Shown one piece after another: positions 33,309 to 41,333 of a DNA stretch of 56,667 bases; position 1 is the stretch's first letter; every line of letters begins with the position of its first letter. The stretch is from Actinomycetes bacterium (lineage in GTDB: Bacteria; Actinomycetota; Coriobacteriia; Anaerosomatales; Anaerosomataceae), in assembly GCA_022839745.1 (NCBI GenBank), contig JALHJB010000016.1, positions 1 through 56,667 of the forward strand, given 5' to 3'. A program made the position numbers and the translations under genes. Under the pieces are notes generated by a model. The model was given only the letters and a program-made list of their open reading frames with translations. It ran no database searches and was not told the DNA's origin.

Positions 33309-34090
33309 CCCTGTTCCCCCATGAACCGCTCGAGGCCGATGACCAGGCCTGTGTGATGCACCACGTTGCGGATGGCGAGCACCACGCCGGGCATGAAGCT
33401 CGTGCGGTCGATGGAGTCGTGCCGGATGGAAAGCGTTTGCCCCTGACCGCCGAAGAGGACCTCCTGGTGCGCCACCAGGCCGGGGAGCCGTACCGAGTGA
33501 ATCGTCACGTCCTCAACCAGCGCCCCGCGCGCGCCTTCGGCGATCTCGGTCTCCCGCCCGGGGGCCGCGGGCACCGTCGTGCGTGCATCGGCGATGAGCG
33601 ACGCCGTGCGCAGCGCGGTCCCGCTCGGCGCGTCGGCCTTGCGGTCGTGGTGCAGTTCGATGATCTCGACGTGCGGCATGAAGCGCGCCGCTTCAGCGGC
33701 GAAACGCATCATCAGCACAGCGCCGATCGCGAAGTTAGGGGCCATGAACAGGCATGCACCGTCGCGAGCGTTTGACGCAAGCGCCTCCAGCTCGGCGATC
33801 GGCAGACCCGTTGTGCCGACGACGCAGTGCACCCCGTGCGCGAGCGCGGTCGCGATGGTGCCGCCCACGACCGACGGGTGCGTGAAGTCGACCATCACCT
33901 GTGGCCGCGTCGCCTCGATGGCCGAGGCGAGGTCGCTCTCGTAGGACAGCGTCGTCCCCTCTCCGATCGGCTGGCCGGAGTGTGCGGGGTCGACCGCAGC
34001 AACGAGCTCCAGGTCGTCCTCGGCGAGCACCGCCCGCACGACCTCGCTGCCCATGCGTCCGGCCGCACCGCTTACCAGGACCGTGATCAT
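33305..34090 (-). CDS. dapB: 4-hydroxy-tetrahydrodipicolinate reductase (DapB)
   Basis: A 261-residue NAD(P)H-dependent reductase producing tetrahydrodipicolinate, the substrate of DapL. The dinucleotide-binding loop is GAAGRMGSE (8-16), the pathway signature is ELHHDRKADAPSGTA with the catalytic His pair and Lys, and FMAPNFAIGAV is present. The ATG lies 10 nt after the M16 peptidase gene. dapB-lysC-dapA run consecutively, the same cluster as dapB/dapG/dapA near pnp and the M16 peptidase gene in Bacillota. Confidence 0.96.
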   Translation of the reverse strand: MITVLVSGAAGRMGSEVVRAVLAEDDLELVAAVDPAHSGQPIGEGTTLSYESDLASAIEATRPQVMVDFTHPSVVGGTIATALAHGVHCVVGTTGLPIAELEALASNARDGACLFMAPNFAIGAVLMMRFAAEAARFMPHVEIIELHHDRKADAPSGTALRTASLIADARTTVPAAPGRETEIAEGARGALVEDVTIHSVRLPGLVAHQEVLFGGQGQTLSIRHDSIDRTSFMPGVVLAIRNVVHHTGLVIGLERFMGEQG

Positions 34091-34100
34091 CAGTCTCCCC

Positions 34101-35348
34101 TTACATCAGATGCGCAACGGCATCTTCGCCAAAGGGGGCGATGATGGCCAGCGCGTGGTTGCCGTTGAAGACTTGCCCCGCGAGCCGGTGCACGTCATCG
34201 AGGGTGACGGCGTCGAGGCGCTCGATGATCTCGTCGAGCGACAGCAGCTCGCCGCCGGTGACCTCGGTCTTGCCGATGCGGGTCATGCGGCTGCGCGTGC
34301 TCTCAAGGCCGAGGATCATCTGACCCTTGATGGACTCGCGCACCCGGTCGAGCTCATCGGCGGTGGCGCCGTCGGTGGTGAGCTTGTCGACCTCGGTCTT
34401 GATGAGCTCGATCACCTGTACGGCGTTGTCCGGACGGGTCCCCGCATACACCGCGAACTCACCGGTGTCCTGGTAGTGGCTGTGGAACGAGTACACGGCG
34501 TAGGCCAGCCCGCGCTTCTCTCGGATCTCCTGGAACAGGCGCGAGGCCATGCCGCCGCCGAGCACACCGTCGAGCACCGTGAGGACGAACCGGTCCTCGT
34601 GACGCGCGGGCAGTCCGGTGACGCCCCACAGGATATGGGCCTGCTCGGTGTCTTTGGTGAGGACCGACAGCCGGGGCTCGGTCACAGGCGTCGCGTGGAC
34701 GCGCTCATGGCGAGGGCCCTCCGGCACGGTGAGCCGCTCGCGCACCATATCCACGATCGCCTGGTGCTCGAGCGCACCGGACGCGGCGACGACGATGTTC
34801 CCGGTGGTGTAGTGCCGGCGGTGGAACGCGGCCGCGGCGTCGTGATCGAAGCCGCTCACGGTCTCCTTGCGGCCGATGACCGGCAGCCCGAGCGGGTGCG
34901 ACGGCATGAGCGTGCTGGCGAAGAGCTCGTGCACCTGATCGTCGGGCTGGTCCTCGTAGCGCGAGATCTCCTCGAGCACGACCTCGCGCTCGGAAAGGCA
35001 CGCGTCCTGGGCAAGCGACGCGTTCACGACCATATCGGAGAGGATCTCCACGGCTTCAGGCAGGTGCTGGTCGATAAGCCGTGCGTAGTAGCAGGTGTAC
35101 TCCTTGCTGGTGAACGCGTTGAGTTCCGCGCCCAGGCGGTCGAACGACTCGGAGATCTGCGCGGCGGTGCGCGTGGGCGTGCCCTTGAACATCATGTGCT
35201 CGATGAAATGCGACATGCCCGCATCAGCCGGCGACTCATCCCTGCTTCCCACCGAGCACCAGATGCCGAGGGCGACCGAGCGCACCGTGTCCATGGGTTC
35301 GGTGATGACCGTGATGCCGTTATCGAGAACCGTCTTGTCGTAGAACAT
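34101..35348 (-). CDS. M16-family zinc metallopeptidase (MlpA/YmxG-like)
   Basis: A 415-residue pitrilysin-family peptidase. The inverted zinc motif HFIEH occupies about 47-51, with the third ligand Glu in SEREVVLEEI about 75 residues on. The second inactive M16 half carries REKRGLAYAVYS and the substrate-binding Arg/Tyr. The family hydrolyses small peptides or processes secreted peptides; the physiological substrate is unknown. The ATG at 35348 lies 78 nt after pnp, beyond a hairpin, and the gene leads into dapB. This pnp-M16-dapB order is conserved in Bacillota. Confidence 0.92.
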   Translation of the reverse strand: MFYDKTVLDNGITVITEPMDTVRSVALGIWCSVGSRDESPADAGMSHFIEHMMFKGTPTRTAAQISESFDRLGAELNAFTSKEYTCYYARLIDQHLPEAVEILSDMVVNASLAQDACLSEREVVLEEISRYEDQPDDQVHELFASTLMPSHPLGLPVIGRKETVSGFDHDAAAAFHRRHYTTGNIVVAASGALEHQAIVDMVRERLTVPEGPRHERVHATPVTEPRLSVLTKDTEQAHILWGVTGLPARHEDRFVLTVLDGVLGGGMASRLFQEIREKRGLAYAVYSFHSHYQDTGEFAVYAGTRPDNAVQVIELIKTEVDKLTTDGATADELDRVRESIKGQMILGLESTRSRMTRIGKTEVTGGELLSLDEIIERLDAVTLDDVHRLAGQVFNGNHALAIIAPFGEDAVAHLM

Positions 35349-35373
35349 TCAGTCGCATCCTCTCGTATGGACA

Positions 35374-35408
35374 GACGGCCCGAGGCGCTCGCGCGCACCC
35401 GGGCCGTC
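35374..35408 (-). terminator. Hairpin after pnp
   Basis: GACGGCCCG (35374-35382) pairs perfectly with CGGGCCGTC (35400-35408), 18 nt beyond the pnp stop codon, in the spacer before the peptidase gene. No T-run follows on the minus strand, so it may stabilise or process the mRNA rather than terminate it. Confidence 0.45.
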
Positions 35409-35426
35409 GGATATCACCGTGTGTGA

Positions 35427-37601
35427 CTACTGGCGGCGGCGGGGCTTGCGGTCGCCGCCGCGGTCGCTGCCACGATCTCCGCGATCGTGGTGGTGCGGCG
35501 CGGGGGCCTCGGCACCCTCTGGCACGTCGAACTTCTCGATGAGTTCGAGCGACACCTTGCCGCGGTCGTCGATCTCCTGGACCACGACCTCGACTTCATC
35601 GCCGATGTTCAGCACCGACTCGACGTGGGCGATGCGGCCCTTGGCCATCTTGGAGATGTGCAGCAGGCCGTCCTTGCCGGGGATGAGCTCGATGAACGCC
35701 CCGAACGGCTGGATCGAGACCACGCGGCCCTTGTACTTCTCGCCAGGCTCCACGTCGCGGACGATCGCCTTGATACGGTCGACCGCCTCGAGCCCACGCG
35801 CGTCGCGGCAGGCGACGTAGATGGTGCCGTCGTCATTGACGTCGATGTCAGCACCGGTCTCCTCAACGAGGCCCTTGATGACCTTGCCCCCGGGGCCGAT
35901 GACGTCACGGATCTTGTCCGTTGGGATCTTGATGGTGATGATGCGCGGCGCGAACTCCTTGAGCTCGGCGCGGGGCTCATCGATAGCCTCGAGCATCTTG
36001 CCGAGGATGTGCGCGCGACCGGCCTTGGCCTGCGTGAGCGCCTCGGAGAGGATCTCCACCGAGAGACCCTTGGCCTTGTTGTCCATCTGCAGGGCGGTGA
36101 TGCCTGCCTCGGTGCCCGCGACCTTGAAGTCCATGTCGCCGAGGAAGTCCTCGAGACCCTGGATATCGGAGAGGATCGCGTACCGATCGCCCTCTTTGAT
36201 GAGACCCATGGCGATGCCGGAGACAGGTGCCTTGATCGGCACGCCGGCGTCCATCAGCGACATCGTGGAACCGCAGACCGAACCCATCGAGGACGAGCCG
36301 TTGGACTCGAGCACCTCGGAGACGATCCGGATGGTGTACGGGAACTCCTCCTCGGAGGGGACGACCGGCAGCAGCGCCCGCTCGGCGAGTGCGCCGTGGC
36401 CGATGTCGCGGCGCTTGGGGCCGCGCATGAACCCGGTCTCGCCGGTGGAGAACGGCGGGAAGTTGTAGTGGTGGATGTAGCGCTTGCCCTCCGACACGTC
36501 GATGGTGTCGATGCGCTGCCATTCGTTCAGCATGCCAAGCGTGAGGACCGACAGGACCTGCGTCTGGCCGCGGGTGAAGAGCCCGCTGCCGTGTGCGCGG
36601 GGCAGGTAGTCGACCGCACAGCTGATCGGGCGGATCTCGGTGACGGAGCGGCCGTCGGCGCGCTCCCCCTCATCGAGCACCATGTCGCGCATGGTCTTCT
36701 TCTCGAGCGCCTTGAGGAGGCCCTTGATGTGCTTCGCGTTGGCGGCGTACTCGGCATCGTCGAAGATCCCCTTGATCTCGTCCTTTACCGCCGTCACGGC
36801 GTCCATGCGGGCGTGCTTGTCGGGGTTGTGGAGCGCGGCGCGCATCTTCTCAGCGCCGGCACTGAAGATCCGGTCGCGGAGCTCGGCGGGAGCTTCATCG
36901 AACTTCACGTCCATCGGTGTGATGTCGAGCTTGGCGAGGAAGCGCTCCTGCACGGCGCAGAACTCGCCGATGGCCTCCTGCGCGAACGTGAGCGCTGCGA
37001 GCATGTCCTCCTCGGACACCTCGTTCGCGCCCGCCTCGACCATATAGATCGCGTCGCGGCTGCCGGCGACCACGAGGTCGAGGTCGGATGCCTCAGCGTC
37101 CTCGAACGTGGGGTTCACGAGGAACTCGCCGAACTCGTCGCGGCAGATGCGCACGCCGGCCAGCGGGCCCTCGAACGGGATGCCAGCCGCCATGAGCGCG
37201 GCTGACGCGCCCATGATAGAGATGACGTCGATCTGGTGCTCCTGGTCGGCCGAGAAGACCGTGGCGATCACCTGGACGTCGTTGCGGAACCCGTCGGCGA
37301 ACGCCGAACGGATGGGGCGGTCGATCATGCGAGCGGTGAGCGTGGCCTTCTCGCTCGGGCGCGTCTCACGCTTGATGAAGCCGCCGGGAAGGCGCCCAGC
37401 GGCGTACATGCGCTCTTCGAAGTCCACCGTGAGCGGGAAGAAGTCGAGGTCTTTCGGCTCCTTGCTCGCGGTCGCGGTCACCAGGATGATGCTATCTCCC
37501 TGGCGGACCAGTACGGCGCCGCCGGCCTGCTTGGCCAGCTCGCCTGTTTCAAGCGTGTACTGCTGTCCGTACAGCTCAAAGGTCTCAGTTATCTTTCCCA
37601 T
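35427..37601 (-). CDS. pnp: Polyribonucleotide nucleotidyltransferase (PNPase)
   Basis: A 724-residue 3'-to-5' phosphorolytic exoribonuclease. Two RNase PH-like domains (about 10-230 and 310-545) are joined by an all-helical domain; GRLPGGFIKRE, FTRGQTQVL and the active-site segment SDIQGLEDFLGDMDFKVAGT are present. A KH domain (IGPGGKVIKGLVEETGAD) and an S1 domain (GEKYKGRVVSIQPFGAF) follow. The C-terminus is a His/Asp/Arg-rich tail (about 700-724). The ATG at 37601 has GAGGA 5 nt upstream. It follows rpsO after a strong hairpin, as in many bacteria where the rpsO-pnp junction is a processing site. Confidence 0.97.
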   Translation of the reverse strand: MGKITETFELYGQQYTLETGELAKQAGGAVLVRQGDSIILVTATASKEPKDLDFFPLTVDFEERMYAAGRLPGGFIKRETRPSEKATLTARMIDRPIRSAFADGFRNDVQVIATVFSADQEHQIDVISIMGASAALMAAGIPFEGPLAGVRICRDEFGEFLVNPTFEDAEASDLDLVVAGSRDAIYMVEAGANEVSEEDMLAALTFAQEAIGEFCAVQERFLAKLDITPMDVKFDEAPAELRDRIFSAGAEKMRAALHNPDKHARMDAVTAVKDEIKGIFDDAEYAANAKHIKGLLKALEKKTMRDMVLDEGERADGRSVTEIRPISCAVDYLPRAHGSGLFTRGQTQVLSVLTLGMLNEWQRIDTIDVSEGKRYIHHYNFPPFSTGETGFMRGPKRRDIGHGALAERALLPVVPSEEEFPYTIRIVSEVLESNGSSSMGSVCGSTMSLMDAGVPIKAPVSGIAMGLIKEGDRYAILSDIQGLEDFLGDMDFKVAGTEAGITALQMDNKAKGLSVEILSEALTQAKAGRAHILGKMLEAIDEPRAELKEFAPRIITIKIPTDKIRDVIGPGGKVIKGLVEETGADIDVNDDGTIYVACRDARGLEAVDRIKAIVRDVEPGEKYKGRVVSIQPFGAFIELIPGKDGLLHISKMAKGRIAHVESVLNIGDEVEVVVQEIDDRGKVSLELIEKFDVPEGAEAPAPHHHDRGDRGSDRGGDRKPRRRQ

Positions 37602-37675
37602 CCTCGTCCTCTTCTCCGGCCGTCCGCCCCCATGGCGCCGGCCTCATCTGTGCGGGGCCTCGTGCCCCTACGTCA

Positions 37676-37703
37676 GTGAAGGCGGGACGCTGCCCGCCTT
37701 CAC
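37676..37703 (-). terminator. rpsO-pnp intergenic hairpin
   Basis: GTGAAGGCGGG (37676-37686) pairs perfectly over 11 bp with CCCGCCTTCAC (37693-37703), 12 nt beyond the rpsO stop. No T-run follows. The outer arm GTGAAGG/CCTTCAC is the same as in the hairpin after rny at 17376-17403. It may partially end the rpsO transcript or act as a nuclease processing site. Confidence 0.55.
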
Positions 37704-37715
37704 GTGGTGCCTCTG

Positions 37716-37985
37716 TTAGTTGCGGAGCCCCAGTTTCGCGACGATAGCGCGATAGCGCTCGATGTCGTTCTTCTTGAGGTAGTTCAGCAGCCTCCGGCGC
37801 TGACCGACGAGCTTGAGGAGCCCGCGACGGCAGTGGTGGTCGTGCGAATGGGTGCGGAGGTGCTCGGTGAGATCGCGGATGCGCTGGCTGAGCAGCGCGA
37901 TCTGGACCTCGGCGGAACCGGTGTCGCCCTCGGTGCGGGCGTGCTCGGCGACGATCGCGGACTTGACGTCCTTCTGGAGTGCCAT
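37716..37985 (-). CDS. rpsO: Small ribosomal subunit protein uS15
   Basis: An 89-residue S15, the standard length, binding 16S rRNA at the central domain. The pattern DTGSAEVQIALLSQRIRDLTEHLRTH and HHCRRGLLKLVGQRRRLLNYL is diagnostic. The ATG at 37985 (MALQKDV) with AGGTGA upstream fits the family; an in-frame GTG four codons earlier lies inside the ribosome site and was rejected. It has its own promoter in the gap after ribF and precedes pnp. Confidence 0.97.
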   Translation of the reverse strand: MALQKDVKSAIVAEHARTEGDTGSAEVQIALLSQRIRDLTEHLRTHSHDHHCRRGLLKLVGQRRRLLNYLKKNDIERYRAIVAKLGLRN

Positions 37986-38079
37986 ATTCTCTTTCACCTT
38001 TCGATTGAAGTCGCCCGGCGCCGAGACAGACGGTGGTGAGTCGTCATTCCAGGGACCGGGTCATCGAGACAACCAACGG

Positions 38080-38108
38080 AGTATAGCACACACGGTACCG
38101 GGTGTCGC
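38080..38108 (-). promoter_or_regulatory. Promoter of rpsO
   Basis: GCGACA (38103-38108) and TATACT (38080-38085) are separated by 17 bp on the minus strand, and the -10 is preceded by TGC. This gives a leader of about 90 nt before rpsO, long enough for the autoregulatory folding known for S15 mRNAs. Confidence 0.55.
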
Positions 38109-38126
38109 CAGTGTTCCGCACCCCTG

Positions 38127-39053
38127 TCAGAGGGTGACGGTCTCGCGTGTACGCGCCACGAATCCGGCGATCGCGTGAGCGAGATCGTCCTCGGTGTCGT
38201 ACAGTCGATGCTCACCGAGCCGTTCGACGAAGTCGACGCGGATGGTGGAGCCGTAGAGGTCGCCCGTGAAGTCGAGCAGGTGCGCCTCGAACAGCGACAT
38301 CGCGTCCGGGTACGTGGGCGGAAGCCCGACCGAGACGGCGGCGCGATAGGCAGTGCTTCCGTGCAGCGCACGCGCGGCGTAGACGCCGGGACCGGGAAGC
38401 GCCATGCGTGCGTCGAACTCGAGATTCGCCGTGGGCGCACCGAGCCGTCGGCCACGTGAACGGCCCGGGGCGACGGTGCCGTGGAGCCGGTGCGGCCTGT
38501 CGAGCAGCCGTGCCGCCGCGGCGACATCGCCTGACGTGACGAGACCGCGTATCCGGGTGGAGGTCACCGGTGCGCCCTCCCTGGTGACAAGCTCATGGGC
38601 GACCACCTCGAACCCGTCCCTGGCGCCGCACGCACGCAGAGTCGCCACATCTCCCGCGGCATGGGCGCCGAAGTGGAAGTCCACGCCGACAAGCACCACG
38701 CGCGGTGTGAGCATGCGCAACAGCACATCGTCGATGAACGACTCGGGTGACACGGCCGCGAGGCGGGCGTCGAAGGGCACGACCAGGATCACATCCGGGC
38801 CGAGCTCGCCGATGAGCGCGAGCTTGTCCTCGAGCGTGGTGAGCTGCGGGGCAGCGTTGTCGGGGGTCACGATCTGGTCGGGATCGCGATCGAACGTGAC
38901 CACGCAGCAGGACACGCCTTCGTTGGCGGCGGTCTCCACAGCATCGCGGATGAGCGTCTGGTGCCCTACGTGCACCCCGTCGAAGACACCGAGGGCAACG
39001 GCCGTTTCGCCGATACGCTCGTCGTCGCTGCTATGCCAGAGGATCCGTGTCAC
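38127..39053 (-). CDS. ribF: Bifunctional riboflavin kinase/FAD synthetase (RibF)
   Basis: A 308-residue enzyme making FMN and then FAD. The N-terminal adenylyltransferase domain has ALGVFDGVHVGHQ (the HxGH motif), VTFDRDP and the STRIRGLV signature. The C-terminal kinase domain (about 185-305) has HGTVAPGRSRGRRLGAPTANLEF and LLDFTGDLYG. The GTG at 39053 overlaps the truB stop as GTGA. The truB-ribF-rpsO order is the canonical one. Complete length. Confidence 0.95.
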   Translation of the reverse strand: MTRILWHSSDDERIGETAVALGVFDGVHVGHQTLIRDAVETAANEGVSCCVVTFDRDPDQIVTPDNAAPQLTTLEDKLALIGELGPDVILVVPFDARLAAVSPESFIDDVLLRMLTPRVVLVGVDFHFGAHAAGDVATLRACGARDGFEVVAHELVTREGAPVTSTRIRGLVTSGDVAAAARLLDRPHRLHGTVAPGRSRGRRLGAPTANLEFDARMALPGPGVYAARALHGSTAYRAAVSVGLPPTYPDAMSLFEAHLLDFTGDLYGSTIRVDFVERLGEHRLYDTEDDLAHAIAGFVARTRETVTL

Positions 39054-39970
39054 CGCGTCACCGCCGGGGAGAACACGGTTTCCGGAGCGAGGCCCCGCTC
39101 GGTGGTGCGGTAGATCGCCCCGAGCCCACCATCGACCAGAACGCTCACCCGGCCACCTGGAGCGATCGGAGGCGGGACGGCGGTCGTGAGCAAACGGCCG
39201 TCGAGCACCTCGGCCGCGTTCGCCGAAAGCGTGGGGAACCCGAGCACGGGCACCGGATCGGCGAATAGCGCGGGAAGTCCGCCCGCGAGGGCGGCGTCGC
39301 AGGCGGCATCGAGCGCATGCGCGGCCTCGATGCGGATCGGGCCGACACTGGTCCGGCGCAGGGCGGCGAGATGCGCCCCGGTGCCGGCCGCGCGCCCCAC
39401 GTCACGTGCGAGGGAGCGGATGTACGTGCCCTTGGACACCGCGAAGTGCACGTCCCAGGAGGCTGTCTGAGCGTGGACGGACCGCAGCGCGGCCTCGTGA
39501 ACGACGATGTCTCTCGGCGACATCTGCACCTCGACCCCGGCGCGTGCCAGCCGGTGAGCGGGCATCCCGTCGCGCTTGATCGCCGAGTAGGCAGGCGGCA
39601 ACTGCGACTGCGGGCCGAGGAACCCCGAGAGCACCCGCGCCGCCGCGTCCGGGTCGAAAACCGAAGGCGGCACGGGGAGTGTGGCGGTGACGGCACCATC
39701 GGAGTCCAGGGTGTCCGTCTCGGCACCGAACACCAGCCGGGCATCGTAGGACTTGTCCTGTCCGGAAAGGTATCGTTCAAGCCGGGTGGCGGAGCCGATC
39801 AACACCGTGAGGACCCCGGTGGCAAGCGGGTCGAGCGTTCCCGCGTGCCCGATGCGTCGCTCCCCTGTCGCACGCCTGAGTCTGGCGATGACATCGTGGC
39901 TCGTCATCCCGGCGGGCTTGTCGATGATGAGCAGCCCCGAAAGCCCCGTTGCCCCCCGGCGTGGCGTCAT
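39050..39970 (-). CDS. truB: tRNA pseudouridine-55 synthase (TruB)
   Basis: A 306-residue enzyme forming pseudouridine at position 55 in the T-loop of tRNAs. The catalytic motif is HAGTLDPLATGVL (Asp about residue 47), preceded by LLIIDKPAGMTSHDVI, with PPAYSAIK and GTYIRSLARDVG downstream and a C-terminal domain of TruB type II. The ATG overlaps the nrnA stop as ATGA and the stop overlaps the ribF GTG, so three genes are translationally linked. Confidence 0.95.
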   Translation of the reverse strand: MTPRRGATGLSGLLIIDKPAGMTSHDVIARLRRATGERRIGHAGTLDPLATGVLTVLIGSATRLERYLSGQDKSYDARLVFGAETDTLDSDGAVTATLPVPPSVFDPDAAARVLSGFLGPQSQLPPAYSAIKRDGMPAHRLARAGVEVQMSPRDIVVHEAALRSVHAQTASWDVHFAVSKGTYIRSLARDVGRAAGTGAHLAALRRTSVGPIRIEAAHALDAACDAALAGGLPALFADPVPVLGFPTLSANAAEVLDGRLLTTAVPPPIAPGGRVSVLVDGGLGAIYRTTERGLAPETVFSPAVTR

Positions 39971-40962
39971 TTGCCACCCCCCGGGAGCAGCGGCAGCAGC
40001 ACGCCAAGGGCGGTCTCCAGGTCCCCTTTGATGGTGACGCCTGCGGCCGCGCGGTGTCCGCCGCCACCGAGTCCGCGGGCAACGGCGCTGACATCGGCGG
40101 CGCCCTTGGACCGGAGATTGACACGGGCGACGCCGCCGTTGGTCTTGACCAGCATGACGACCTCAACGCCCCCGAGCGCGCGCACATGGTCTATCAGGTT
40201 CTCGGCCTCGGCGGGAAGCGCTCCTGTCTCCGCGAAGTCGGCCTCGGTGACCCAGGAATACGCCACACGGCCATCGTTGGCCAACGCGGTTCTGCCGAGG
40301 GTGCGCGCGAGAAGGGCCTGCGCGCCGGCTGACCGGTTCTCGTACACGGCCGAGTAGATCTCGTTCGGGTGTGCTCCGGCATCGACCATGTCGGCCGCGA
40401 TGCGCAGCGTGAACGCCGTGGTGTTGGAGTAGCTGAACCGCCCGGTATCGGTGAGCAGCGCCGTGTACAGACAGGTCGCGGCCTCGGCCCCCGGCTTCAC
40501 ACCGAGCGAATCGGCCAGCTGCCACACGAGGCATCCCGTGGCGGCGGCACGCGGTTCGAAGATGGCGATGTCCCCCTCGGCAACCGCATCCGGGTGGTGA
40601 TCCACCATGATCAGCGTGCCTGCGGCACGTGCGAGGGGCTCAGAATCGGCAAGACGCCGCAGCGCGGGGCAGTCGAGGGAGACGAAGACGTCGGGAGCCT
40701 CCAGATCCTCCGCGTGGCGGTAGGCATCCGTGCCCGGCAGGAACGTGTAGGTGCGCGGCAACGGGGCCGTGGTGGGAAGCACGGGGATCGCCTCGATGCC
40801 AGCCTGGCGCAGCGCGAACAGCAGTCCGAGCGTCGATCCGATGGCGTCACCGTCGGGGTCGACGTGCGAGCCGATCACCACGGTACGTGCGCTGAGGAGC
40901 GCCTGCGCCGCCTGCTGCATGGCGCCGTTGGCGGGATCCGTGCCGCTGGGGCCGCCGCTCAC
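39967..40962 (-). CDS. DHH/DHHA1 phosphoesterase (NrnA-like oligoribonuclease/pAp phosphatase)
   Basis: A 331-residue nanoRNase-type protein that degrades 2-5 nt RNAs and dephosphorylates pAp. Motif I is SHVDPDGDAIGS (about 32-43), the DHH motif is VDHHPD (about 120-125) and the DHHA1 domain ends with GLGGGGHRAAAG (about 299-310). In Gram-positives this enzyme also clears pGpG and similar dinucleotides, which would couple to c-di-GMP turnover. The GTG at 40962 overlaps the rbfA stop as GTGA; an ATG at 40920 is a shorter alternative. Located between rbfA and truB. Confidence 0.92.
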   Translation of the reverse strand: MSGGPSGTDPANGAMQQAAQALLSARTVVIGSHVDPDGDAIGSTLGLLFALRQAGIEAIPVLPTTAPLPRTYTFLPGTDAYRHAEDLEAPDVFVSLDCPALRRLADSEPLARAAGTLIMVDHHPDAVAEGDIAIFEPRAAATGCLVWQLADSLGVKPGAEAATCLYTALLTDTGRFSYSNTTAFTLRIAADMVDAGAHPNEIYSAVYENRSAGAQALLARTLGRTALANDGRVAYSWVTEADFAETGALPAEAENLIDHVRALGGVEVVMLVKTNGGVARVNLRSKGAADVSAVARGLGGGGHRAAAGVTIKGDLETALGVLLPLLPGGGK

Positions 40963-41330
40963 CCTTCGTCACCATCACGGGTGAGCGAGGGCGGAACGTC
41001 TTTGAGTGCCTCGGTGATACGCATGCTCTGCTCGAGCGTGGTGTCGATGTGATAGTGCAGCTCGGGAACCACCCGCATCTGGACCCTGCGTGCGAGCCCC
41101 GCGCGGATACGCTTGTCAGCCGAGCGCAACCCTTCAAGCAGCGAGGCGTATTCGGCCTCGCCGCCGTGGGTGGTGACGTAGACGTTGGCAAGATTCAGGT
41201 CCGAGGAGACTTCGACCGACGTGATGGTCGCGAAATCGATCCGCGGGTCGGCGATGTCGTCCCTGAGGACCTCGGCAAGCGCCTCACGAACGTTCTCGCT
41301 GAGGCGCCTGGTCCGGGGGGTGCTCTTCAT
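40959..41330 (-). CDS. rbfA: 30S ribosome-binding factor RbfA
   Basis: A 123-residue cold-shock and 16S maturation factor with a KH-like fold. Recognisable stretches are RLSENVREALAEVLRDDI, DPRIDFATITSVEVSSDL, NVYVTT and RVVPELHYHIDTTLEQSMRI. The ATG at 41330 lies 3 nt after the infB stop. It is followed with a 4-bp overlap by nrnA. Standard size; no anomaly. Confidence 0.95.
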   Translation of the reverse strand: MKSTPRTRRLSENVREALAEVLRDDIADPRIDFATITSVEVSSDLNLANVYVTTHGGEAEYASLLEGLRSADKRIRAGLARRVQMRVVPELHYHIDTTLEQSMRITEALKDVPPSLTRDGDEG

Positions 41331-41333
41331 GTG